A DNA stretch of 62,178 bases from Propionibacteriaceae bacterium UBA6238. GTDB taxonomy: Bacteria; Actinomycetota; Actinomycetes; Propionibacteriales; Propionibacteriaceae. The notes under the pieces are model-generated. The model had not been told where the DNA came from. It saw nothing but the letters and a program-made list of their open reading frames with translations, and did not search any database. Each line of letters starts with the position of its first letter. Positions within the stretch are counted from its first letter, which is position 1. A program made the position numbers and the translations under genes. Below, piece after piece: positions 15,735 to 24,500 of this stretch. The stretch spans positions 1 through 62,178 of the forward strand of contig DJWE01000092.1 of the NCBI GenBank assembly GCA_002441465.1, read 5' to 3'.

Positions 15735-18700
15735 ATGAGTATCTCGACCAGGGAGGCCTTCGCCGCGCGCCTCAATGCGGCCCGGATCGCGAAGCACCTG
15801 TCCATCAACGATGTGGCGAAGATAGCTGGCGTCCCGAAAGCGACCGCGCAGGGTTGGCTCAATGGGAGCCATATGCCGACGCCGGCGCTGAGAGAGCGCT
15901 TCCTCGCGATTGCCGAGGCGCTCGGCCTGGCCGACCAGATGCCCGAGGGGCTCTGGCTGGACGAGTGGGCACGCATCGAGCCCCGGTTGAGATCAGAGTC
16001 GGCGCCCTACGTGGGCCTTCGGCCGTTCGAGGCGAAGGACGCCGATTTCTACTACGGTCGCGTGCCCGAGGTCCGCAGGCTCGCTGAGACGATCTTGGCG
16101 CTGCACGAGGAATCCACCACCGGAATCATCGCCCTGATCGGCGCGTCGGGTTCGGGGAAGTCGTCCTTGCTCGCGGCAGGCCTGGTCGGCCGAGAGTGCG
16201 TGGACGGGGTGCTGGCCGGATGGCGTCCGCGTCTACTCACGCCGGAGACCCTGGACGGAGACACTCCTGATGCCGATCTCGTGATCGTGGACCAGTTGGA
16301 GGAGTATCTGCACCTGCCTTCCATTGAGCGCGAACGCGCGATGGCGAATCTGTCACGGCATGCAGAACGCGGATTGGTGGTGGTCGCGCTCCGCTCGGAC
16401 TTCTTCGCCGCGGCTGGCGCCGAACCCCTTCTCGTGGATGCGCTCGAACGCCCAGTGCTCGTAAGCCCATTGACGCGAGCCGAACTCCGTGACGTGATCG
16501 TTGCGCCAGCCACGGCTGTGGGGGTGACGGTCGACGACGACCTCGTCCACATGCTTCTGAACGATGTCGCGCCCGGACCGGAACAGGCCAGCGTCTCCAC
16601 CGACGTCCTACCGCTGCTTTCCAACGCGCTACTCATGACCTGGGCCGCGGGCACCGGCGAACGGATGAGCGTCGCCGACTACCGCAGCGTGGGAGGGATG
16701 GCGGGAGCCGTCGAAGCGCTCGCAGAGGAGGTCTTCAACGACCTCGACGCGGACGGCCAGACGCGAGCCCAGCGGATCTTCCTCCGGCTCCTCGGACTCA
16801 CCCATGGCGCGCTGACTCGACACTCCGTTCGACTGGATGAGCTCGGGCCGGAAGACCGAGCCGTCATGGACGCCTTCGTCGCCGCGCGAATGCTGACGGT
16901 GAGCGGTGACGAGGTTCGGATCAGCCATGAGGCCCTGCTGCGGCACTGGGCGCGCCTGGCTGGCTGGATCGATGCGCATCGGGCCGAACTGGATTCGCTT
17001 GCTCGACTGCGCAGAGCGGCCGAGCTCTGGGAGGACTCCGAACACGACCCCAACGTCTTGATCCCGGTGCAACGACTGCCCATGTTCACCGACTGGATGG
17101 ACGATCCCGACAAGCAGATGCTGCTCGGCACGAGCGAACGGGACTTCCTCGCGGCGAGCGAGAAGCACTTCTCCTCCGCCCTCGAGGAGGAGCGGAGGAT
17201 GAGTCGACGACTCAGGCGTCAGCGCAGGCTTGCCCTGACGCTGGCTGCGGTGACGACGCTCGCTGCTGTTGGTGCTGGGGTGTCCTTCGCGCGGGGCGAA
17301 GGTTTCCGGGCCGAGGCCGTGACCGCCCGCAATGACGCCGAGTCCCGTCAGGTCGCCGTTGCGGCCCGGTCACTGCGCGCGAAGTCGCCGAACCTGGTTG
17401 CCCAGATGGCCCTCGTCTCGCTGAGTCTGGCTGACACCCAGGAAGCCCGCTCCATGGTCCTGGACGCCGAGGCGCTGGACGCGCCGCTGCGCTGGACCGG
17501 TGCACCCAACGCGGTACTCGCGGTCAGCCCGGACGCACGGGTCGTCGCGAGGGCGGATGGCACGGGGACGGTCACCGTCTGGCACGGATCGGAGCTGAGC
17601 ACCTCGCCTGGGGCAGCGGTGAGCGTCGACGCCAAAGGCGGGAGCCTTCTTGCGGTTGCGCTCGCCACGATCGGCGACCGGGAGGTGATGGCGGTCGGAG
17701 GCACGAACGTTCGCGCGCTCTGGGACGTCACCGGCGAGCCTCGGCTGCTCGCCGAGATCGACTCGCCGAGCGCAGTCACCGCGGTGGCCTTCGACCCGGA
17801 CTCGACCAAGGCGGTGTTCGGCGATGCCTCGGGCACGATCTCCGTCTACGACCTCGCGGATCTGGCCGCACCCCGGCGGGTCGCCGCCGTAGCCCTGAAG
17901 GAACCCGATCCGCCCGAGCAGGTGAGGGCGGTCGCGCTCGACCGTCGCGGGATCTTGTATGCGGGCGGGCTTGTCGGCGAGATCGACCGCTGGCGCCTCG
18001 GGCCGACACCGAAGGAACTGGCTCCGATCGAGGTCCTGACCTCGGCAACGAAGCTTCCGGCGCGGGTTCAGGCACTGGCGGTCACGAGCGGAGGGGAACG
18101 GCTCGCTGCGGGGATCGCGGGCAGCGAGGTTCTCCGCTGGACCGTCTCGGCTGATCAGCAACTCTCAGCTGAGCCCTCGCTCACGGCTTTCTCCAGCTAC
18201 ATCAATGCGCTCTCCTTCTCCCCCGACGATTCGCAGCTGGCCGTGGCCAGTTCGGACCAGACCGTCTCGATCTACGATTCGGCCAGCGGCGCCGAGCTCC
18301 GGCGGATGGTCACGCCCGCCATCCAGACCGGCGTTGGCTTCGCCCAGGACGGCCGTCCGGTCGCTGTGGGCACCGATGGCACCCTTCTGGTGTGGACGTC
18401 CCGGAGCCCCTTGTGGAAGGCGTCCGGCTCGGCGGTCTACAACCTCGCCTCCGACGGCGCACGCTGGCTCGCGGCCGGCGGATCGACGGACGGCATCGCG
18501 CTCTGGCGACTGGACGGCGACCCCGCTCGGGCACCGCAGCCGGTGGTGCCGCCGCTGCCTGACGGCGACGTCCAGCGCGGAGCCGTCGGCGTCGCCCCCA
18601 ACGGCTCCTTCCTCGTCGGCGCCACCCTCCACGGGCAGGTTCTCACCTGGCCGCTGACCGAGGCCGGCGCCGGCCCTGGCACCGCGTATGCCTCCGGCGT

Positions 18701-19433
18701 GAGCAACGTGATCGCCTATACGACGGTCTCTCCGGACTCGTCCATGGTCGCCGCGATGGAGTACGGGGGAAACCACGTCATCTTGTTCCGCGCGGACGGG
18801 CAAGGGCACCTGACCCAACTCGCGACCGTCGAAGCATCGACCCCTCAGCTGGTGGGCTTCAGCAGCGACAATCGAACCCTCGCGATCGCTCAGGTCGACA
18901 ACTCGATCGCGTTCTGGTCCCTGGCGGATCCGACCAGCCCGAAGCAGGTCGGCAGCATCTCGGGCCTGGCCACGATGCCGGCCACGTTCAACCTCGCGCC
19001 GAAGTCGAGCCGCATCGCGATCGGCGAGAGTTCCGGCGGGGTGAGCCTGTGGGACTTCGGTGATCCCGCCAAACCCACGCTGCTTCGACGCTGGAACGAT
19101 CCAGCGTCGTCGATGTACTCGCTTGCGTTCAGCCCGGACGAACGGTGGCTCGTCGGAACCAGCGGCGACGACCTGATCTGGGGCTGGGACCTCGCTTCGG
19201 ATCACAGCGAGGCGGACTTCGCGCTCAGCGGCGAGGTCGGGCGCCCCTGGGACGTCCGCTTCATCGACGACGGACGCCGCTTCGCCGTCTCGGGCAGCAC
19301 GGGCGCAGTGCGGGTCTGGGTCGCGCACGTCGCCGACGCCGCCACCCAACTGTGCGGCCAGATCGGCACCCCGCTCACCCAGGATGAGTGGCGTCGTTAC
19401 TTGCCGGGTATCGAGCCGAGGGCGGTGTGTTGA
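15735..19433 (+). CDS. HTH-STAND NTPase-WD40 repeat membrane protein (copy 1)
   Basis: This 1232-residue protein has four parts. An XRE-like HTH lies at about 18-62 (DVAKIAGVPKATAQGWLNG). An nSTAND1-type NTPase is introduced by YVGLRPFEAKDADFYYGR, with Walker A GASGSGKSS at about 136-144 and Walker B DLVIVDQLEE at about 181-190. A single transmembrane helix lies near 498-518. A C-terminal WD40 propeller runs from about 570 to 1215 and ends in WRRYLPG plus a terminal Cys. STAND proteins are ligand-triggered switches; several types act in phage defence or signalling. The order suggests an intracellular HTH/NTPase and an outward propeller, or both inside if the helix is a hairpin anchor. A paralogue with identical layout is at 34366-38040 on the other strand. 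The start is the ATG matching the paralogue's N-terminus. Confidence 0.85.
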   Translation: MSISTREAFAARLNAARIAKHLSINDVAKIAGVPKATAQGWLNGSHMPTPALRERFLAIAEALGLADQMPEGLWLDEWARIEPRLRSESAPYVGLRPFEAKDADFYYGRVPEVRRLAETILALHEESTTGIIALIGASGSGKSSLLAAGLVGRECVDGVLAGWRPRLLTPETLDGDTPDADLVIVDQLEEYLHLPSIERERAMANLSRHAERGLVVVALRSDFFAAAGAEPLLVDALERPVLVSPLTRAELRDVIVAPATAVGVTVDDDLVHMLLNDVAPGPEQASVSTDVLPLLSNALLMTWAAGTGERMSVADYRSVGGMAGAVEALAEEVFNDLDADGQTRAQRIFLRLLGLTHGALTRHSVRLDELGPEDRAVMDAFVAARMLTVSGDEVRISHEALLRHWARLAGWIDAHRAELDSLARLRRAAELWEDSEHDPNVLIPVQRLPMFTDWMDDPDKQMLLGTSERDFLAASEKHFSSALEEERRMSRRLRRQRRLALTLAAVTTLAAVGAGVSFARGEGFRAEAVTARNDAESRQVAVAARSLRAKSPNLVAQMALVSLSLADTQEARSMVLDAEALDAPLRWTGAPNAVLAVSPDARVVARADGTGTVTVWHGSELSTSPGAAVSVDAKGGSLLAVALATIGDREVMAVGGTNVRALWDVTGEPRLLAEIDSPSAVTAVAFDPDSTKAVFGDASGTISVYDLADLAAPRRVAAVALKEPDPPEQVRAVALDRRGILYAGGLVGEIDRWRLGPTPKELAPIEVLTSATKLPARVQALAVTSGGERLAAGIAGSEVLRWTVSADQQLSAEPSLTAFSSYINALSFSPDDSQLAVASSDQTVSIYDSASGAELRRMVTPAIQTGVGFAQDGRPVAVGTDGTLLVWTSRSPLWKASGSAVYNLASDGARWLAAGGSTDGIALWRLDGDPARAPQPVVPPLPDGDVQRGAVGVAPNGSFLVGATLHGQVLTWPLTEAGAGPGTAYASGVSNVIAYTTVSPDSSMVAAMEYGGNHVILFRADGQGHLTQLATVEASTPQLVGFSSDNRTLAIAQVDNSIAFWSLADPTSPKQVGSISGLATMPATFNLAPKSSRIAIGESSGGVSLWDFGDPAKPTLLRRWNDPASSMYSLAFSPDERWLVGTSGDDLIWGWDLASDHSEADFALSGEVGRPWDVRFIDDGRRFAVSGSTGAVRVWVAHVADAATQLCGQIGTPLTQDEWRRYLPGIEPRAVC

Positions 19434-19599
19434 GCTGCCGACGGCGATGCCCGAGTGGACGGGGATCCGCCGCCCGAAACGCTCGTGCCGATGCCGCTTC
19501 AAGAACGTGGATCGGTACGCGACCTGACCCACGGCTGACGCTCTGAGTTCAACGGCGCCGCCCGGCTTAACCGGAGCCTGAGCGCGCCGGCATTCAGGT

Positions 19600-20511
19600 T
19601 CAGAGCTCGGCTCGGGTCGGGGGGTTAGCGCCGGATCGCCCAACGGTGATGGCGGAGCAATCTATGGCCCGCTGCACTGCCGGAGCGATGTGTTGCCACG
19701 TCGCGGCGTACAGTCTGGCGCGCGCGTCGGGGCCGCCGACAAGACCAGCGTCAAGAAGCCCCGAGATCAGGCCGGCCATGAACGAGTCACCCGCCCCTAC
19801 AGTGTCGATCACGGGCACGCTACGGACAGCGACGTCGTGGATCTGCCCGGCCATCAGGGCGATCACGGGGCCGCCGCCCCGGGTGGCCACGCACAGTCGA
19901 GGGCCGAGGCCGGCCCACGCGCGCAGGACGCCGTGGACGGAGCCGTCCGGGTACAGCCAGGCGAGATCCTCCTCGGATGCCTTGACGATGTCGGCCAGGG
20001 CGACCATTCCCTCGACGGCCTCGCGCGCTGCGCCGAGTTCGCCCATCAGGCTCGGGCGGACGTTCGGGTCGTAGGACAGCGTCGAGTTCGGTCGCGCGGT
20101 TTCGATCAGGTGCCGCACGGCCGCTGCGCCTGGCGGCAGGACGGCAGCGATCGAGCCCGTGTGGAGGTGGGCGCCGGGCAGGAGCGATTCCGTCGCGTCG
20201 ATTCGCCATTCGAGATCGAAGTCGTAGCTGGCGACGCCAGCCGCGTCGAGGCGGGCGGTGGCGGTTGAGGTGTGGTGCGCCCAGATGCTGCCCGGACCCA
20301 GCAGGACCTTCTCGTTCGCCATGAGGCCTGCGATCCGCTTGCCTCGTTCATCGGTGCCGATGTGGGTGACGAGGCTGGTCGCATGACCGAGACGCGCCGT
20401 CCCGACCGCGACGTTGGCTGGGCTACCGCCCACATGCTCGGTGACCTCGCCGGCCGGGGTCACGACGATGTCGATCAGGGCCTCACCCAGGACCGTCACC
20501 GAAGCTGTCAC
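19600..20511 (-). CDS. PfkB-family carbohydrate kinase (fructokinase-like)
   Basis: This 303-residue ribokinase-fold enzyme has VLGEALIDIV at the N-terminus, HVGGSPANVAVGTARLG for sugar binding and IDTVGAGDSFMAG near residue 245, whose aspartate is the catalytic base. The fructokinase assignment is supported by its place behind a GH32 gene. It would phosphorylate fructose released in the cytosol. The start is a GTG that overlaps the GH32 stop as GTGA. Confidence 0.9.
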   Translation of the reverse strand: MTASVTVLGEALIDIVVTPAGEVTEHVGGSPANVAVGTARLGHATSLVTHIGTDERGKRIAGLMANEKVLLGPGSIWAHHTSTATARLDAAGVASYDFDLEWRIDATESLLPGAHLHTGSIAAVLPPGAAAVRHLIETARPNSTLSYDPNVRPSLMGELGAAREAVEGMVALADIVKASEEDLAWLYPDGSVHGVLRAWAGLGPRLCVATRGGGPVIALMAGQIHDVAVRSVPVIDTVGAGDSFMAGLISGLLDAGLVGGPDARARLYAATWQHIAPAVQRAIDCSAITVGRSGANPPTRAEL

Positions 20512-21797
20512 CGCGGATCTCCCTCGAGGGCCTTGGCAGACGCGGCGGCCGGCGGGCGGGCAAGAGCCCGGATCTGCGGCGCCGATCCATGCGCCTTGAT
20601 CGTGAGTTCGCCTTCGACCGTGGGGATCGCGACACCGAAGTTGGCCCCGGTGGTGGCGAGTTCGAGCACGGGCCCGTCGATGATCACCCGCACGGCCTCG
20701 CCGCAGGGCATCGTCCAGACATCCTCACCCACCTGGATCACCAGGTCAGCCTGCGTGCGGCGGACTGATATGACACGTCGTGGGCCGCGAGCGATCTCGA
20801 GTTCGTCACCGGTGTTCGGATGCCAGGCGAGGTCGAAGGCCTGTGTCCCGGCCGGGAGCGCCTCGGCGGCCGGCTGGTGGTAGCGCTCGATGTCGGGGTG
20901 AGGAGTTGCGACCAGGCGGTCGCCCTCGACGCTGAGCAGGTGCGGCACGCTGTGTGCACTCGCCCACCCGGCGTCGGGATCGGCAACTCCGCGCATCCAG
21001 AACGACAGGCACGGACGCTGCTCCCGATCGAGGAACAGCGAAGGCGCGTAATAGCTCGGCCCGTAGGTCAGCCGACCCCACGTCTCGGCGCGGAACCGAC
21101 CGTTCGCGTACGACCCCAGTGCATAGGCCGCATAGTGCAGATTGTCGGCGTCCCACACCGAGGACACCATCGCGTAGCGGTCGCCGACAGGGAAGATCTG
21201 GGGGCACTCCCACAGGGCACCCGTCCACACCGGATCGGTCTCGTGGGTCGAGCGGGACAAGGCGACTCCGTCGTACCGCCAGGTCTTCAGGTCATCCTCG
21301 GAGACGTAGGTGAGCGCCATGGCCATTCCCTCACGATCACCGGCACCCACGAACATGCGCCACAGATCACCCTCGCGGCGAATGAACGGATCACGATAGG
21401 CGATCAGATCCAGATCATCGGGAGCTTCGACGACCACCGGTCCTTTCTCCCACCGAATCCAGCCGGCATCAGTCGGTACAGCGGTTCGGATCCGCCCGAT
21501 CCCGTAATCGGGCGCGCTCGTCGAGGTGTAGAACACCTTCGCGCCCTGCCGGTCGTCGACCACCAGGGAGCCGGTCCAGATGCCGCCGTCTCCCTCACCG
21601 GGAGCGATCGCGACCGGAAGCTCTTCGAGGGAGAGGAGATCCCCTCCCCGGGCGTGACCCCAGTGGCAGTTCGGCTGCCAGACCACCGCGTCCGGTACGT
21701 ACTGGTAGAAGACGTCGTACCCGCCGTCACGCCAGGTGATCCCGTGCGGATCGTTGATCCACCCCGTGGCGGCCGTGAAATGGAACGAAGGTCGCAC
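20508..21797 (-). CDS. GH32 beta-fructofuranosidase (cytosolic), copy 1
   Basis: This 429-residue enzyme has the three GH32 signatures: WINDPHG with nucleophile D16, YRDPF with transition-state D136, and WECPQIF with acid/base E197. There is no signal peptide. I place the start at a GTG (21797) overlapping the GH172 stop region, because the conserved N-terminus RPSFHFTAATGWINDP begins there; the longer upstream frame runs back over GH172 and has no homology. It should release fructose from sucrose-, inulobiose- or fructan-type oligosaccharides. Confidence 0.9.
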   Translation of the reverse strand: MRPSFHFTAATGWINDPHGITWRDGGYDVFYQYVPDAVVWQPNCHWGHARGGDLLSLEELPVAIAPGEGDGGIWTGSLVVDDRQGAKVFYTSTSAPDYGIGRIRTAVPTDAGWIRWEKGPVVVEAPDDLDLIAYRDPFIRREGDLWRMFVGAGDREGMAMALTYVSEDDLKTWRYDGVALSRSTHETDPVWTGALWECPQIFPVGDRYAMVSSVWDADNLHYAAYALGSYANGRFRAETWGRLTYGPSYYAPSLFLDREQRPCLSFWMRGVADPDAGWASAHSVPHLLSVEGDRLVATPHPDIERYHQPAAEALPAGTQAFDLAWHPNTGDELEIARGPRRVISVRRTQADLVIQVGEDVWTMPCGEAVRVIIDGPVLELATTGANFGVAIPTVEGELTIKAHGSAPQIRALARPPAAASAKALEGDPR

Positions 21798-21798
21798 C

Positions 21799-23157
21799 TC
21801 AGACGTCCTCTTCGTCGAAGCGGACGCGGATGTCTTGCGCGATGCGGGCGTTGCCGGCTTCCCACTCGTCCACCTCGGCCTGCCGTTCGGCCCGGAGTTG
21901 GTCGCGGCGCTGGACGAAGCCCGCCATCCGAGCCTGGGCGGCTTCACGGGCGAGGACCTGTTCGTGGGTGAGCTCGGGGAGTGGCGCGGTGATGAGCCGG
22001 TCGATCGGGCGTAGCGGGAGCCTGTCGGCGACGGGCGGCACGCTCAGTTGGGGGGAAGGCAGCGTCTGGTACCAGTACGCGGTGGATGACCATTCGTCGG
22101 AGAGATGGTTGGCGTGGCCGTGTTCGAACGTGACCTTGATCCGCTTGCTGAAGCGGACGGGGTCGGCAAGATGGAAACGGTAGCTGTGATGGAAGCCCGG
22201 CACGTCCTCTTCGTGGACGATGGTGCCATTGAACAAGTACGCGTTGTGCTGCATGCCCCAGGCGTGCCCGAAGTAGTCCTCCATACCGGTGCCGTGGAGA
22301 CTCGGCGGCCAGGTGTCGTCGTCGATGAAGATCATGTCGTCGCCCTCGCCCCACCAGGAGCCCTGGAAGTGCCGCACGGCGACGGTGCAGCCGACGTAGT
22401 GCCCAGCGCCTTCGGTCTCCAGCGCGACGTAATTGTCGCGCCCGTCCAGGTTGGGCAGCGTGGTTTCGATGCTGTTGGTCTGGAGGTCGGGCGCCCACCC
22501 GACGTTGGGCAGGGACCGGCGCCAATGCGCGTGGAAGTAGAGGGTGTCGTCCGGGAGTGGGTCGCGGACCAGTTCGTAGTCGATGTAGAAGTACTGGAGG
22601 TAGGGGATGTCGTTCTGGTTCTCCACCACGATCCGGGCGCGGGAGTTGAACGGCATCCTGAAGTAGCTGTTGAAGGCTGCGCTGCCGCCGAAGGTGTGCA
22701 GTTCGGGTTCCTTGGCCGACACGGACAGGGGCAGCGAGTCGTAGGACCCCGACAGAGAGTTCATCAGGCCGAAGAAGTCGCCGAGCGGGGCGATGACGCT
22801 GGGGGTGGTCTGGTCGTCCCAGTAGATCTTGAGCAGGATCTTTCGGTAGTAGTCCGGATCGACGACTTCCCAGCTGACTCCGAGAGCGTTGTGGATCTCG
22901 AGCATCGGGACGCCCACCGCCCATGGGTCGATCTGGCCCGGCCCAGGCTGGATTCGGCAGGACTGGGTCATCCAGATGTGGGTGATGTAGCCCGGTCCGC
23001 GCAGATCGGCGAGGACGCGCTCCTCACCCGGCATCACGATCCAGTTGTCTCGATTACGTCCGGTCTGGTCGAAGCTGGACGCGCGTGCCGACCTGGCGTC
23101 GCGTCGACGGGTCAGCTCTGCGAGCATGCCTGCAGGTCCGCTGCTGGTCTGGTCCAT
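21799..23157 (-). CDS. GH172 (DUF2961) enzyme, putative difructose dianhydride hydrolase
   Basis: This 452-residue protein is a DUF2961 member. The landmark stretch with WWGEGDDMIFIDDD and GTGMEDYFGHAW holds two conserved acidic positions that I associate with the catalytic glutamate pair. GH172 was defined on a Bifidobacterium enzyme that interconverts inulobiose and difructose dianhydride I; other members act on D-arabinofuranosides. Neighbouring GH32, fructokinase and GH91 sequences favour the fructose activity here. There is no signal peptide; the C-terminus is a charged helix. The ATG at 23157 has GAAGGAAGG upstream. It leads the GH172-GH32-kinase operon. Confidence 0.85.
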   Translation of the reverse strand: MDQTSSGPAGMLAELTRRRDARSARASSFDQTGRNRDNWIVMPGEERVLADLRGPGYITHIWMTQSCRIQPGPGQIDPWAVGVPMLEIHNALGVSWEVVDPDYYRKILLKIYWDDQTTPSVIAPLGDFFGLMNSLSGSYDSLPLSVSAKEPELHTFGGSAAFNSYFRMPFNSRARIVVENQNDIPYLQYFYIDYELVRDPLPDDTLYFHAHWRRSLPNVGWAPDLQTNSIETTLPNLDGRDNYVALETEGAGHYVGCTVAVRHFQGSWWGEGDDMIFIDDDTWPPSLHGTGMEDYFGHAWGMQHNAYLFNGTIVHEEDVPGFHHSYRFHLADPVRFSKRIKVTFEHGHANHLSDEWSSTAYWYQTLPSPQLSVPPVADRLPLRPIDRLITAPLPELTHEQVLAREAAQARMAGFVQRRDQLRAERQAEVDEWEAGNARIAQDIRVRFDEEDV

Positions 23158-23196
23158 GGATGCCTTCCTTCGACGGTGAGGGGCAAGCGCTCGAAT

Positions 23197-23248
23197 CGAA
23201 ACGTTTGCGTCGTCGCCGTACGTTAGCGCTCCGCATCGACGAGGGCAA
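23197..23248 (-). promoter_or_regulatory. Promoter and LacI-type operator of the GH172-GH32-kinase operon
   Basis: On the minus strand TTGCCC (23248-23243), 17 bases and TAACGT (23225-23220) are a plausible weak promoter. Just downstream, CGAAACGTTTGCG (23197-23209) contains the palindrome AAACGTTT (23199-23206), the same core as the two boxes before the ABC operon. Binding of the divergent LacI protein here would block the operon. Confidence 0.55.
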
Positions 23249-23345
23249 GACCCGAACAAAGTACCTGATGGATCGCTATATTCACGGCACAGGCCGGAGA
23301 CGTGTATCGTCTTGCGCAACGAGTAGATGCGGACCGAGGTGCGTC

Positions 23346-24356
23346 GTGGCAACAATGGTGGATGTGGCGAGAGTGGCAGGCGTGTCGACGTCGACCGTCT
23401 CGCACGTGCTGAACGGCACCCGCAACGTGGAGCCGGCAACCCGGCGTCGGGTTCTGGCCGCGATCGAAGACACGGGGTATCGACAGGACACGCTGGCCCG
23501 AGCCATGCGCCGGGCCCGCACCGACAGTATCGGCCTGATCGTCTCCGACGCAGGCGAGCCGGCATTCGCCGAAATGGTTCACGGCGTCGAACAAGCGGCG
23601 GCCGAGAACGACCTGACCCTTCTCCTGGCCAACTCCGCCGAGGACGCGCAGCGTGAGCAGCGAGCGATCACCACCCTGATGAACCGCCGCGTCGACGGCC
23701 TCATCCTGGCCTGCTCGGCCAGCACGGACATCTCCGCGATCGGAGCGCTCGGTGACGAGCGCGCCCCCGTCGTGCTGCTCGACCGCCTCCATCGGACGCT
23801 CCCGTTCGACCAAGTGGGGGCCGACAACCGCGAGTCGATGCGAGCCCTGGTGAATCACCTAGTCGAACAGGGACACACGGGATTCGTGGTGGTCGCGGGG
23901 GATACCCGAGTGCCGACGCTGGCCGAACGCCTCGAGGGCTTCCACGATGGGCTCAGGGACGGCCACCTGCACAGCGGCTCGCAGGTTGTCTGCGAGGGCG
24001 TCGACGCCTCCGTCATGTTCGCCCAGGTGGCCGAGACCGTGGGTCGTGGCGCCGCCTCGGCCGTGATCGCCTGCAGCACCCCTCTCGCGACTCTTGCCTT
24101 GAACGCCTTGCAGTCCGTGAACCGATCAGTACCCGGGGAGGTTGCCTTCGCGACATTCGACGGATTCCGCAACCCGGATCTGTTCAGCCCCCGCGTCACC
24201 ACGGTGCGCCAGCCCGCCTACGACATGGGCATGACGGCTGTGCAGCTGTTGCTGGCTCGGCTGTCGGCGCCGGAGTCCAGCCCCCGTACCGTCCGACTCC
24301 ACCAGTCGATCGAGCTCCGAGACTCGACCGAGGCGTTCACCTTCACCAAACCGTGA
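23346..24356 (+). CDS. LacI-family transcriptional repressor
   Basis: This 336-residue regulator has a classical LacI headpiece (VDVARVAGVSTSTVSHVLNG) followed by the periplasmic-binding-protein fold that senses a sugar. I prefer the GTG at 23346, with GAGGTG upstream, over the ATG at 23355, because LacI proteins usually carry three or four residues before the VDVA motif. It lies between the two fructan operons, and its likely operator core AAACGTTT occurs in both promoter regions. Confidence 0.88.
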   Translation: MATMVDVARVAGVSTSTVSHVLNGTRNVEPATRRRVLAAIEDTGYRQDTLARAMRRARTDSIGLIVSDAGEPAFAEMVHGVEQAAAENDLTLLLANSAEDAQREQRAITTLMNRRVDGLILACSASTDISAIGALGDERAPVVLLDRLHRTLPFDQVGADNRESMRALVNHLVEQGHTGFVVVAGDTRVPTLAERLEGFHDGLRDGHLHSGSQVVCEGVDASVMFAQVAETVGRGAASAVIACSTPLATLALNALQSVNRSVPGEVAFATFDGFRNPDLFSPRVTTVRQPAYDMGMTAVQLLLARLSAPESSPRTVRLHQSIELRDSTEAFTFTKP

Positions 24357-24368
24357 CTTCCTTCAGCC

Positions 24369-24398
24369 TTGACAGGGGCTTAGGGGCCCGCCTAACTT
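24369..24398 (+). promoter_or_regulatory. Promoter of the fructan-type ABC operon
   Basis: TTGACA (24369-24374), an 18-base spacer and TAACTT (24393-24398) lie about 100 bases ahead of the SBP gene. The -35 is perfect and the -10 matches 3 of 6. Two LacI boxes follow at once, where transcription would start. Confidence 0.55.
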
Positions 24399-24402
24399 GA
24401 GA

Positions 24403-24425
24403 CAAACGTTTCCCGCAAACGTTTC
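24403..24425. promoter_or_regulatory. Tandem LacI operators
   Basis: Two identical palindromes AAACGTTT lie at 24404-24411 and 24417-24424, with centres 13 bases apart, inside CAAACGTTTC contexts. This is the consensus core of LacI-family operators. Their position immediately after the -10 box fits a steric block of the ABC operon. Confidence 0.7.
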
Positions 24426-24500
24426 GATGATCGGCCTCGATCGTCGCATCAGAAACTGAACCGGGCCGCATGCCGAGGCCCACATCAAAGGAGATGGCCA

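Noticed and set aside
23277..23282. TATATT as -10 box of the LacI gene
   Set aside because: A fair -10, but no -35 box at the right distance, so I did not list it as a promoter.
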